NCBI GenBank assembly: GCA_900557455.1
Contig: USSM01000008.1
Span: 1 to 52,784 of the forward strand
DNA from: an uncultured Collinsella sp.
GTDB taxonomy: Bacteria > Actinomycetota > Coriobacteriia > Coriobacteriales > Coriobacteriaceae
DNA length: 52,784 nucleotides
Reading direction: 5' to 3'
Below are positions 42,832 to 50,178 of this stretch, in pieces; positions within the stretch are counted from its first letter, which is position 1, and the number at the start of each line of letters is the position of its first letter. Position numbers and translations under genes: made by a program. Below the pieces are notes generated by a model that was not told where the DNA came from, did no database searches, and saw nothing but the letters and a program-made list of their open reading frames with translations.

Positions 42832-42835
42832 GGCA

Positions 42836-43963
42836 TTGTCAAACGTTGGCACTAGGACGGTATGCAAGAAGGATATGTGCGCTGGCTGTATGGCCTGCGT
42901 CGATTCATGCCGACATGGAGCGATTGCCATTGAGGATACGATTGAGGCGTATAACGCCCGTATTGATCCTACAAGGTGCGTGGGATGTGGACTGTGCGAG
43001 AAAACGTGTCCCCAGATGGTATCCCCATCTTCGTTGCGTCCTCTCGAGTGGCTACAGGGGTGGGCGAAAGATACATCGCTCAGAATGTCATCTTCGTCCG
43101 GGGGTCTGGCTACGGCCATCTCGGAGGCGTTTGTGGCGTCAAATGGATTAGTGTGTTCATGTGCACAGGAGGGCGGTGAGTTCCGGTTCCACCTCACTTC
43201 TGATGCGGATTACTTGAGGAGGGCCCAAGGCTCCAAATACGTCAAAAGCAATCCGCTTGGTGCGTACCGCGAGGTTAGGGAGGCCCTGCAAGGTGGTCAA
43301 AGGGTTCTCTTTATCGGTCTTCCTTGTCAGGTTGCTGCGATGCGTAACTTCGTTGGAAGCCGTTTAGCCGATTCCCTTTACACCATCGACCTTATCTGTC
43401 ATGGTTCACCGTCCCCCAAGGTCCTGAGCCGATTCTTGGAAGAGACAGGTAACAACCTGTCTAATGAGCTGATACTGGACTTTCGAAAGAAAGTCCAGTT
43501 TCAGCTCCGCTATCGCGGAGCTGAAACTGTGGGTAGGACGGGTGTCCGCGATCGCTACTCGATTGCTTTCCTCTCGGGTTTACCGTATACGGAAGGCTGC
43601 TACTCCTGCCGCTACGCCAAGGGTGATCGTGTCTCCGATATTACGCTTGGCGATTCATGGGGTAGCGAGCTTTCTGATGAGGTCGCGAACGGGATATCCC
43701 TCGCACTTGTGCAGACAGACAAGGGTCGAGAACTGTTAGAAATGACGGACCTTGAGCTTTTGCCGGTTGATCCTGGTCTAGCTGTGGCCAACAATGAACA
43801 GCTTCAACGTCCTTCGACGAAGCCTATAGAAAGAAATACCTTTATGGACGGCTTTCGTAACGGGGTACGGGTTAACCGACTCGTTCTCAGGGCGAGGCCA
43901 AAAGACTGCGCCAAGTACTTGGTCAAGGATATACTGCTTGCACTGGGTTTGCTCAGGGGTTAA
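42836..43963 (+). CDS. Coenzyme F420 hydrogenase/dehydrogenase beta-like iron-sulphur protein (copy 1), 375 aa
   Basis: Two ferredoxin-type motifs are seen: CAGCMACVDSC (residues 15-25) and CVGCGLCEKTC (about 48-58). They are followed by the F420 dehydrogenase-beta-like domain with SSSSGGLATAISEA, GLPCQVAAMRNFV, LICHGSPSPKVLSRFLE (about 185) and DITLGDSWG (about 268). The family is common in glycan loci next to pyruvyl transferases; its reaction there is unknown. TTG at 42836 is chosen because GAGGAG lies seven bases upstream. Codons about 203-232 encode three tandem perfect hairpins (43443-43529), and the protein there differs from its paralogue at 50179. Confidence 0.85.
   Translation: MSNVGTRTVCKKDMCAGCMACVDSCRHGAIAIEDTIEAYNARIDPTRCVGCGLCEKTCPQMVSPSSLRPLEWLQGWAKDTSLRMSSSSGGLATAISEAFVASNGLVCSCAQEGGEFRFHLTSDADYLRRAQGSKYVKSNPLGAYREVREALQGGQRVLFIGLPCQVAAMRNFVGSRLADSLYTIDLICHGSPSPKVLSRFLEETGNNLSNELILDFRKKVQFQLRYRGAETVGRTGVRDRYSIAFLSGLPYTEGCYSCRYAKGDRVSDITLGDSWGSELSDEVANGISLALVQTDKGRELLEMTDLELLPVDPGLAVANNEQLQRPSTKPIERNTFMDGFRNGVRVNRLVLRARPKDCAKYLVKDILLALGLLRG
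43443..43529 (+). other. Three tandem tetraloop hairpins inside a coding sequence
   Basis: Perfect stems: eight pairs (43443-43450 with 43455-43462, loop AACA), ten pairs (43475-43484 with 43489-43498, loop GAAA) and 15 pairs (43496-43510 with 43515-43529, loop TATC). The second and third share three bases. All three loops have four bases. Confidence 0.9.
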
Positions 43964-44009
43964 CACATCGAGAGCGTTTGCTTTAGGCATTAATGATAAG
44001 GTAATCCAT

Positions 44010-44948
44010 ATGTTGAGTAATTCCAAGGTGCCAAAGTGCGTCGTATTAATGGCGTCATACAACGGCATCCCATTTATTTCAGAACAAATTGACAGCATTC
44101 TCTCGCAGGCTGAAGTTGACGTACGTCTTTTTGTCCGTGATGACGGGTCATCTGATGGTACTCGTGATCTTCTGCAGCGCTATGCAGATGAGGGCAGTCT
44201 GACTTTGTTAACAGGAGAAAACCTAGGACCTGCTTTAGGGTTTTTGACGTTGTTGCGGAATGCTCCCGAAGCTGATTACTATGCGTTTTCCGACCAAGAT
44301 GATATTTGGGATAGCGATAAACTGATAACTGCGATTAAACAGCTTAAGAAGCAGGAGAATTTGGCTCTTTATCATTGCAATTCAAGACTTGTAGATTCAG
44401 CTGGTAATGAGATGGGCCGGTTAACCTATGGGCAACAAAGGTGCATATCTTATCGAGATAACGACCCTCTCAACCAGCTTTGCATTGGGTCACCTATGGG
44501 ATGTACGCAAGTATTTGATAGGCGTATTTGGGAAGTTGTTTGCTTGCATGAGCTGCCCCATCCCGTCATCATGCATGATAAGCTGATAGCTAATCTATGC
44601 GTGCTGCTGGGTTATCGGATTGTTTTCGATGCTTCTCCTCATATGGGATATCGCCAGCATGGTCGTAATGTGGTCGGTGTGAGTACTGATTTACCATCTA
44701 AAGTGATTGAGAAAATCAATAGTTTTTGTCATCCGCGAGAGATTACTCTTGCAAAGCAAGTTACTGGACTTCTTTCAACTTATTCCGACTGCATTCTTCC
44801 TCCAGAGCGTGCTCTTGGAGAGTTGGTATCGAAAATGGACGCTTCTTTCATGGCTAGGTGCAGGGTTTCTTTCTCTTCGAGGCTGAATTTCGGCAGTCTA
44901 CAAGAGGGCCTTTTCAATAGATCTCTCCTCTTGTTTGGGAAGCGATGA
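44010..44948 (+). CDS. Glycosyltransferase family 2, 312 aa
   Basis: This is a GT-A enzyme with VVLMASYNGIPFISEQIDSI at the N-terminus, the diphosphate-binding region FVRDDGSSDGT and DQDDIWDSDKL (DXD-like motif) at about residue 95. The C-terminal half is of the rhamnosyltransferase-like type (MHDKLIANLCVLLG). The start at 44010 has AAGG about nine bases upstream; an in-frame upstream ATG at 43938 lies inside the previous gene. Base composition is lower in GC than in the radical SAM or flippase genes, pointing to a separate origin. Confidence 0.88.
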   Translation: MLSNSKVPKCVVLMASYNGIPFISEQIDSILSQAEVDVRLFVRDDGSSDGTRDLLQRYADEGSLTLLTGENLGPALGFLTLLRNAPEADYYAFSDQDDIWDSDKLITAIKQLKKQENLALYHCNSRLVDSAGNEMGRLTYGQQRCISYRDNDPLNQLCIGSPMGCTQVFDRRIWEVVCLHELPHPVIMHDKLIANLCVLLGYRIVFDASPHMGYRQHGRNVVGVSTDLPSKVIEKINSFCHPREITLAKQVTGLLSTYSDCILPPERALGELVSKMDASFMARCRVSFSSRLNFGSLQEGLFNRSLLLFGKR

Positions 44949-44949
44949 T

Positions 44950-46227
44950 ATGAGTAAAAGCATCCCCAAACCGCACAATAGTGGGTACGTCCTAGCGCTT
45001 GCCTTTTGCGACTATCTCAAGGACAAGACCGGCACCCCAAAGGCTATTATGGCGAGTCAGCAGGCCATGGCGTCGCACGGCATAAGTTACGTCTATCTCC
45101 ACTCGGTTAAGAAGACCCTGTTCAGGGACGACCAGATGCTATTTTGCGAATTCGGGGTTACGGTCGACGGGGTGGAGGCTGGTGTTTTCAGTATTGCCCA
45201 GGTGTGCGAGGCCCTTTGCAGCTGGCAAAAAAGCGGCTTCAGCCTTCTTGAGCTTCATATCCACCACCTTCTGTACGTGAGCCTTGAGAAAGTCTCCGAA
45301 CTGCTAAAAGTTACAGGCAAAACACCGGTCAGGGCCTTTCTCCACGACTATTACCTGTGTTGTACAAGCTATAACCTCCAAAATAGGAGCGGCTTTTGTG
45401 ACAGCTCAAGGCTCGGCGACGCTCCCTGCGAGAAATGCCCCCACTTCAGTAACAGCCTTCGTGTGGAGTCGAAGATCCAAGGGCTGTTTGACTCCATCAA
45501 AAATCTCCGTTTTGTTGCACCTTCGACCTATACGAAGAATCGGTTTCTCTCATTCAGGCCCCAATACGAGGGCCTTGTTGATGTAATACCGCACCAAAAG
45601 CTGCTTGGAGAGTATCTGGGCAACAGACGTCCTCTGAACGCAGGGGAGCGCATCAGGGTTGCCTTTCTGGGGATGCCGAGGAAGACAAAGGGCTGGGAGA
45701 CCTGGCTTCGCCTCGTATCTGCGGTCGATGAACAAGAGTACGAGTTCTTCGTCTTCAACAGCTCGAACGATATGTATCCAGGGATGAACAAGCGGTTTGT
45801 CGAATTTGATGAGAAGCACCCAAATGCCATGACCGACTCTCTCAGGGAGTGCGAGATTGCCATCGTTGTCATGTGGCCATCTTGGCCAGAGACCTATAGC
45901 TACACCTGTATGGAATCTTACTCCGCAAACGCTTATACGATTTCGAGTGCATGTGCAGGCAATGTCGCCGACTTTGTCGTTGAGCATGGGTCCGGTTTGG
46001 TGCTGAATAACGAGGAGGAGCTAATCGGGCTGTTTAGGGATAAGAGCCGGCTTATCAGGGAGGTCAATCGTTTCAGGAGCGGAAAGCCTGGTCCGCTCGA
46101 TCTTGTCGATTCAGATGAGATCGTAGACCTGCTTCCATGCTCCTCGGTAGGTCTCAACACGGGAGTTCACATGCACACGAGGCTGATTGAACGTGTGCTG
46201 CTGGAGGTGCTCAATGCAAGATCATAG
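44950..46227 (+). CDS. Glycosyltransferase-like protein (GT-B type), 425 aa
   Basis: The C-terminal half resembles the donor domain of GT4 enzymes (IRVAFLGMPRKTKGWETWLR, IAIVVMWPSWPETYSYTCMESYSAN), with a glutamate pair as in the E-x7-E motif. The middle contains HDYYLCCTSYNL, GFCDSS and APCEKCPHFS, a cysteine segment aligned with that of the protein at 39232 but with one cysteine of the CxxC pair replaced by serine. The start ATG has GGGAAG eight bases upstream and lies one base after the previous stop. It overlaps the polymerase gene by 14 bases. Donor and linkage are unknown. Confidence 0.8.
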   Translation: MSKSIPKPHNSGYVLALAFCDYLKDKTGTPKAIMASQQAMASHGISYVYLHSVKKTLFRDDQMLFCEFGVTVDGVEAGVFSIAQVCEALCSWQKSGFSLLELHIHHLLYVSLEKVSELLKVTGKTPVRAFLHDYYLCCTSYNLQNRSGFCDSSRLGDAPCEKCPHFSNSLRVESKIQGLFDSIKNLRFVAPSTYTKNRFLSFRPQYEGLVDVIPHQKLLGEYLGNRRPLNAGERIRVAFLGMPRKTKGWETWLRLVSAVDEQEYEFFVFNSSNDMYPGMNKRFVEFDEKHPNAMTDSLRECEIAIVVMWPSWPETYSYTCMESYSANAYTISSACAGNVADFVVEHGSGLVLNNEEELIGLFRDKSRLIREVNRFRSGKPGPLDLVDSDEIVDLLPCSSVGLNTGVHMHTRLIERVLLEVLNARS

Positions 46228-47596
46228 GCATGCGAGGCTCGTTATAAATAAAGCGGAGGAGCGGGCTGGTCGAAGAGGTCGTTGGTATCTCCCTAATAAG
46301 CAAGGCGTTCTAACCGTTTGCATGGGTGACCTGGCGGATGCGACGATCGTTATAGGTATCTTGGCGCAGGTTTTCTTCCTTGAGTACTATGGTCTGGGGC
46401 GATACCTCAACTGGGTAATTACCGGCATGATTTGCGTGAGGGCGCTCTTCTCCGGATGGAAATATAGCGGTAGAGCGCTACTACTTGGGCTGATTACCGT
46501 TGCAGGGTGGCTGTCTGGTGCCCTCTTGGGTGGCAATATGGAAACGTTTAGGGCGAATATTTTGCTGCTCCTCTACCCGTTTGTCTATACGCTTTACTTC
46601 TTTCTTTTGGTCACTAACAAGAGGGATTTTCTTCTTGGACTCTTTGATGCAGGTTTTCCGGTCTTCAACGCCATATTGCTTCTCAATATGGCGATCATGT
46701 TTATCCAGTACTCTACCCATGGGATGATCGCTGCGACAACGAACGACATCAGTTACTTCGAGGACAATATCTCCGGCCTGTTCTCTTATGCGTCCGTCCA
46801 TGCGGTGGCCCTTTACACTTCATTCGTCGTGCTCTACAACTTCGTCTGGATTAGGAGGCTTCGGGGTCCTCTCTGGCCATCCCTTGCCATCGCTTACAAC
46901 GTCTGCCTTATCGTCCTGTCCTTCTATCTTGCGACACTCAACGATAATAAGGCGCTCTTCATAATCCTTCCTCTCGTTTTAGTGATGTTCTGGCTTATTT
47001 CAGTCATGAGAGGAGAAGCGGATGTTTCGGGTCCCTTCTTTTGGCTTGTCGCCTTGTATTTTATCCTGACAATTGCATACGCCTTGGTGCCTGCGTTCCA
47101 GATCCTCGTGGATACGCAAGTGTTTGGTCTGTTCGATATGGTTGGCAGTTCAGCTTCCGTCGGTACTGCTGCCGACGGCAGTAACGAGAGGATTGCTATC
47201 ATCGGCTTCGCTCTCTTGAGACCGGCTACATGGAGTCTCGGAGAGGGTCTTGGAGCCTCAAGCTTCTACGCGTCCGGGTTCATGTCGTTTAACCACTTTG
47301 GTCAAGCGGATATGGGGTCTTTCTTGATTCTCATGGGGGTTTGGGAGACGGCAGCGTATGTAGCGTTTTTCCACTCCGTGGTTAGTGAGTTTATGGAGCA
47401 GGAAAAAGGATCTAATGGCCGGATTGTTCGTTTGCTCCTTTTGCTAACAATTCTTATTACCTTTCTGTATACGCAGTGCTTTACAAGGGTGAACTGCTGC
47501 TTGTGCCTACTGCTGCTCTGTGGAGCGCTGGCTTGGTCGTGGAATTCCTCGGCTGCAGACTATTTGATTATTGATAGAGACGAAGAACAGGTTTGA
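46214..47596 (+). CDS. Wzy-like oligosaccharide repeat-unit polymerase, 460 aa
   Basis: A hydrophobic protein with about ten to twelve membrane segments separated by short loops and one larger loop near residues 310-365 (SSASVGTAADGSNERIAI), the pattern of O-antigen or capsule polymerases. These proteins have almost no conserved motifs, so the call rests on topology and position between glycosyltransferases and a flippase. The start at 46214 has GGAGG six bases upstream and lies inside the end of the previous gene. A perfect ten-pair hairpin is present in its coding sequence at 46669-46693. Confidence 0.75.
   Translation: MQDHRHARLVINKAEERAGRRGRWYLPNKQGVLTVCMGDLADATIVIGILAQVFFLEYYGLGRYLNWVITGMICVRALFSGWKYSGRALLLGLITVAGWLSGALLGGNMETFRANILLLLYPFVYTLYFFLLVTNKRDFLLGLFDAGFPVFNAILLLNMAIMFIQYSTHGMIAATTNDISYFEDNISGLFSYASVHAVALYTSFVVLYNFVWIRRLRGPLWPSLAIAYNVCLIVLSFYLATLNDNKALFIILPLVLVMFWLISVMRGEADVSGPFFWLVALYFILTIAYALVPAFQILVDTQVFGLFDMVGSSASVGTAADGSNERIAIIGFALLRPATWSLGEGLGASSFYASGFMSFNHFGQADMGSFLILMGVWETAAYVAFFHSVVSEFMEQEKGSNGRIVRLLLLLTILITFLYTQCFTRVNCCLCLLLLCGALAWSWNSSAADYLIIDRDEEQV
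46669..46693 (+). other. Perfect ten-pair hairpin inside the polymerase gene
   Basis: CGCCATATTG and CAATATGGCG are separated by the loop CTTCT. It resembles in style, but not in sequence, the hairpins in the two iron-sulphur genes. Confidence 0.6.
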
Positions 47597-47598
47597 AC

Positions 47599-48672
47599 AT
47601 GAAAATAGGCATTTCCACATTTACGCATGGGGACAACTATGGGCAGAGGCTCCAGAACCTTGCTGTCCAAGAAACTCTCAAACTCTCGGGTGCAGATGTC
47701 CTTACGTTCAGACAGAAGGACTCGAGATCTGCCAAATACAAGCTCAAGTCTTTGGCTTCGCTCATTCCAAAGGGGCTTGCCGTTGCCCACATCCAGAGGC
47801 ATCGTTCGTTTGAGGATTTCAATTCCCGTAACATTTCCTTTAGCCGGGAGGTTATATCTGATTCCAACCCTCCACGTGACATTAAATCCTATGACTTTTT
47901 CGTTGCTGGGAGCGACCAAGTTTGGTCTCCGTATTCCCCTGACGCTAACTCCACTATGTTTCTCACGTTTTCGCCAAGAGAAAAGCGCATTGCTTTTTCG
48001 CCAAGCTTGGCAGCTCCGACGATTCCCGAGGAGAAGCGTGAGCTGTTCCACGGCTATTTCGACGGGTTTGATAGGCTGTCCGTTCGTGAGCAGAAGAGCG
48101 CCGAGCTTATAAACAGTCTGTACGGCTTAAAGGCCGAGGTGTTGATTGACCCAACACTGATGTTTGACGGCTCCTGGTGGGAAAGGTATGAAAAAGAGCC
48201 GCACTGCGGGCTTCCAAATGATTATGTATTGACGTACTTCCTCGGGAGTGCAGCTTACGAAGAGAGGGTTGCCGAAATCTGTGATTCACTTAGCTGCAAG
48301 AGGGTCGATTTACTAGGGGATGCGCGCTACTACGCCCTCGGGCCTTCAGAGTTCCTCTATGCCGTCCGTCACGCAAAGCTTGTAGCGACAGATTCATATC
48401 ACGGATCAATTTTCTCGATCTTGTTCGGGAAGCCGCTGATTTATTGCCCTCGTGAGTCCACTGGTCCAGACATGAGCAGCCGATTCGACACGCTAGCCAG
48501 CGAGCTGGGTGTTTCTTTCGTTGAGCGGTCAATTCTTTCCGTATGTAATTCGGAACTGCTCGAGAGTGACTATTCAAAGGCGTATGACAGGTTGGCAGCT
48601 CAGAGGAAGATCGTTGTTGAATTCCTCGATAGATGTGGATTGAGCATTCCCTCGGAGGCCGCCCGTGGCTAG
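47599..48672 (+). CDS. Polysaccharide pyruvyl transferase family protein (copy 2), 357 aa
   Basis: N-terminal GDNYGQRLQNLAVQETLKLSG, FVAGSDQVWSPYSPDANSTM near residue 100, and ATDSYHGSIFSILFGKPLIY near residue 265 match the pyruvyl transferase family and align with copy 1 at 41728. The ATG at 47599 follows the polymerase stop by two bases; the only ribosome-site candidate is CAGG, so re-initiation is likely. The gene ends eight bases inside the flippase gene. Whether it adds pyruvate or acts as a glycosyltransferase cannot be told by eye. Confidence 0.87.
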   Translation: MKIGISTFTHGDNYGQRLQNLAVQETLKLSGADVLTFRQKDSRSAKYKLKSLASLIPKGLAVAHIQRHRSFEDFNSRNISFSREVISDSNPPRDIKSYDFFVAGSDQVWSPYSPDANSTMFLTFSPREKRIAFSPSLAAPTIPEEKRELFHGYFDGFDRLSVREQKSAELINSLYGLKAEVLIDPTLMFDGSWWERYEKEPHCGLPNDYVLTYFLGSAAYEERVAEICDSLSCKRVDLLGDARYYALGPSEFLYAVRHAKLVATDSYHGSIFSILFGKPLIYCPRESTGPDMSSRFDTLASELGVSFVERSILSVCNSELLESDYSKAYDRLAAQRKIVVEFLDRCGLSIPSEAARG

Positions 48673-50170
48673 CCAGCGTAAGGCGGGCGCCCTCCTCGGC
48701 TACGCCAACATCCTCGCAAAGAACCTCGTCAACCTCGTCTACACGCCGATGCTACTGTCCTACGTGGGGCAGGCGGACTACGGCGTCTTCCAGAGCTCGA
48801 ACTCCTTTGTCTTCTCGCTGACGCTCCTGTCCTTCGGCTTCTCCGAGGCCTACGTGCGCTTCTACACGCAGACGGTGGCGCACGGCGGCGAGCGCGACAT
48901 CCGGCACCTGAACGGCATGTACCTCACGCTTTACGTCGCCGTCACAGCCGCGGCGGTCGCCCTCGGCATGGGCTTCTCCGCAAACGCCGGCGCGGTGTTC
49001 TCGGCCGGGTTCACCGAGGCGCAGGTCTCGCTCGCCCGGGAGCTGCTCGCCATCATGACGCTCAACGTCGCCTCGACGTTGTTCACCGTCGTGTTCAATT
49101 CCTACATCACGGCGCACGAGCGCTTCGTCTACCAGCAGACCAGGCAGCTCGTCACCACGCTTGCGACGCCGCTGTGCGCCTGGGCCCTGCTGGCCGCCGG
49201 TATGGGGCCCGTGGGCGTTGCCCTAGCACAGCTCGCGGTGAACCTCGTCCTGCTCGCCCTCAACGCGCGCTACGCCATCGTCGTGCTGGGCATGCGCTTC
49301 GAGCTCAGGGGTGCCGACTGGGGCGTCATGCGCGGCATCGCCGCCTTCAGTGCCTGGATCTTCGGTAACCAGGTCTGCGAGATGGTCAATCAGAGCGTGC
49401 CCAACATCATGCTGGGGGCCATCTCGGGCGCGACTGCGGTATCTCTGTTCGCGGTGGCCGTAAACATCCGCCAGGTCTTCTACTCGCTCTCCACCACGAT
49501 GTCGAACGTCTTCATTCCGAAGGTCAACCGCATCGTCGCCACCTCGGACGACAACGCCGAGCTCACTCGCCTTATGACGCGCGTGGGCCGCTACCAGATG
49601 GTACTGTTTTGCTGGGTGTACGGAGGTTTCGCTATTCTCGGGAAGTTTTTCGTGACGAGGTGGGCGGGCCCGGGCTTCGCCGAGGCCTACTGGCTCGTGC
49701 TCGCCATGACGCTACCCGTCATGGTGCCCCTCTGTCAGAACGTCGGCATCGAGATCCAGAGGGCCAAGAACATGCACCACGCCAGGAGTCTCGTCTACCT
49801 TGCGATGGCGGTCGGGAACGTTGCCTTCACCGCCGCGGCCGCCCCGGCGCTGGGGCCGTGGGCCCCCGCGATCGCCTATGTCGTCAGCATCGTGCTCGGC
49901 AACGGACTGTGGATGAACTGGTACTACCAGAAGCGGGTCGGTCTCGACATGCTCTTTTTCTGGAAGCGGAACCTGCCGGTGCTGCTCGCCTGGGCTGCCG
50001 TCACCGTCGCCTGCCTCGCTGGCACGGCGGTCCTGCCCGTCAACGGATGGCCCGCGTTCCTCGAGTGGGGCGCCGTTTACAGCGCGCTTTTCGCCATAGC
50101 CCTTTGGCTCGCCGTCCTAACGAAGGACGAACGTATCGCGGTCGTCTCTCGTCTCCCGTTCCTTAGATAG
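48665..50170 (+). CDS. Wzx-like polysaccharide flippase, 501 aa
   Basis: This MATE/MOP-superfamily transporter would move lipid-linked repeat units across the membrane. About 12-14 membrane segments can be outlined. The N-terminus (ALLGYANILAKNLVNLVYTP) and the loop RFYTQTVAHGGERDIRHLNG are typical of RfbX/Wzx-like proteins. The start is GTG at 48665, with GGAGG six bases upstream, inside the end of the previous gene. GC content and C/G-ending codons rise sharply from here to about 51.4 kb compared with 43.9-48.6 kb. Confidence 0.9.
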   Translation: MASQRKAGALLGYANILAKNLVNLVYTPMLLSYVGQADYGVFQSSNSFVFSLTLLSFGFSEAYVRFYTQTVAHGGERDIRHLNGMYLTLYVAVTAAAVALGMGFSANAGAVFSAGFTEAQVSLARELLAIMTLNVASTLFTVVFNSYITAHERFVYQQTRQLVTTLATPLCAWALLAAGMGPVGVALAQLAVNLVLLALNARYAIVVLGMRFELRGADWGVMRGIAAFSAWIFGNQVCEMVNQSVPNIMLGAISGATAVSLFAVAVNIRQVFYSLSTTMSNVFIPKVNRIVATSDDNAELTRLMTRVGRYQMVLFCWVYGGFAILGKFFVTRWAGPGFAEAYWLVLAMTLPVMVPLCQNVGIEIQRAKNMHHARSLVYLAMAVGNVAFTAAAAPALGPWAPAIAYVVSIVLGNGLWMNWYYQKRVGLDMLFFWKRNLPVLLAWAAVTVACLAGTAVLPVNGWPAFLEWGAVYSALFAIALWLAVLTKDERIAVVSRLPFLR

Positions 50171-50178
50171 GGTCCATC

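Noticed and set aside
42821..42835. Upstream TTG start at 42821 for iron-sulphur protein copy 1
   Set aside because: It lies within the end of the previous gene and on the GAGGAG ribosome site that serves TTG at 42836.
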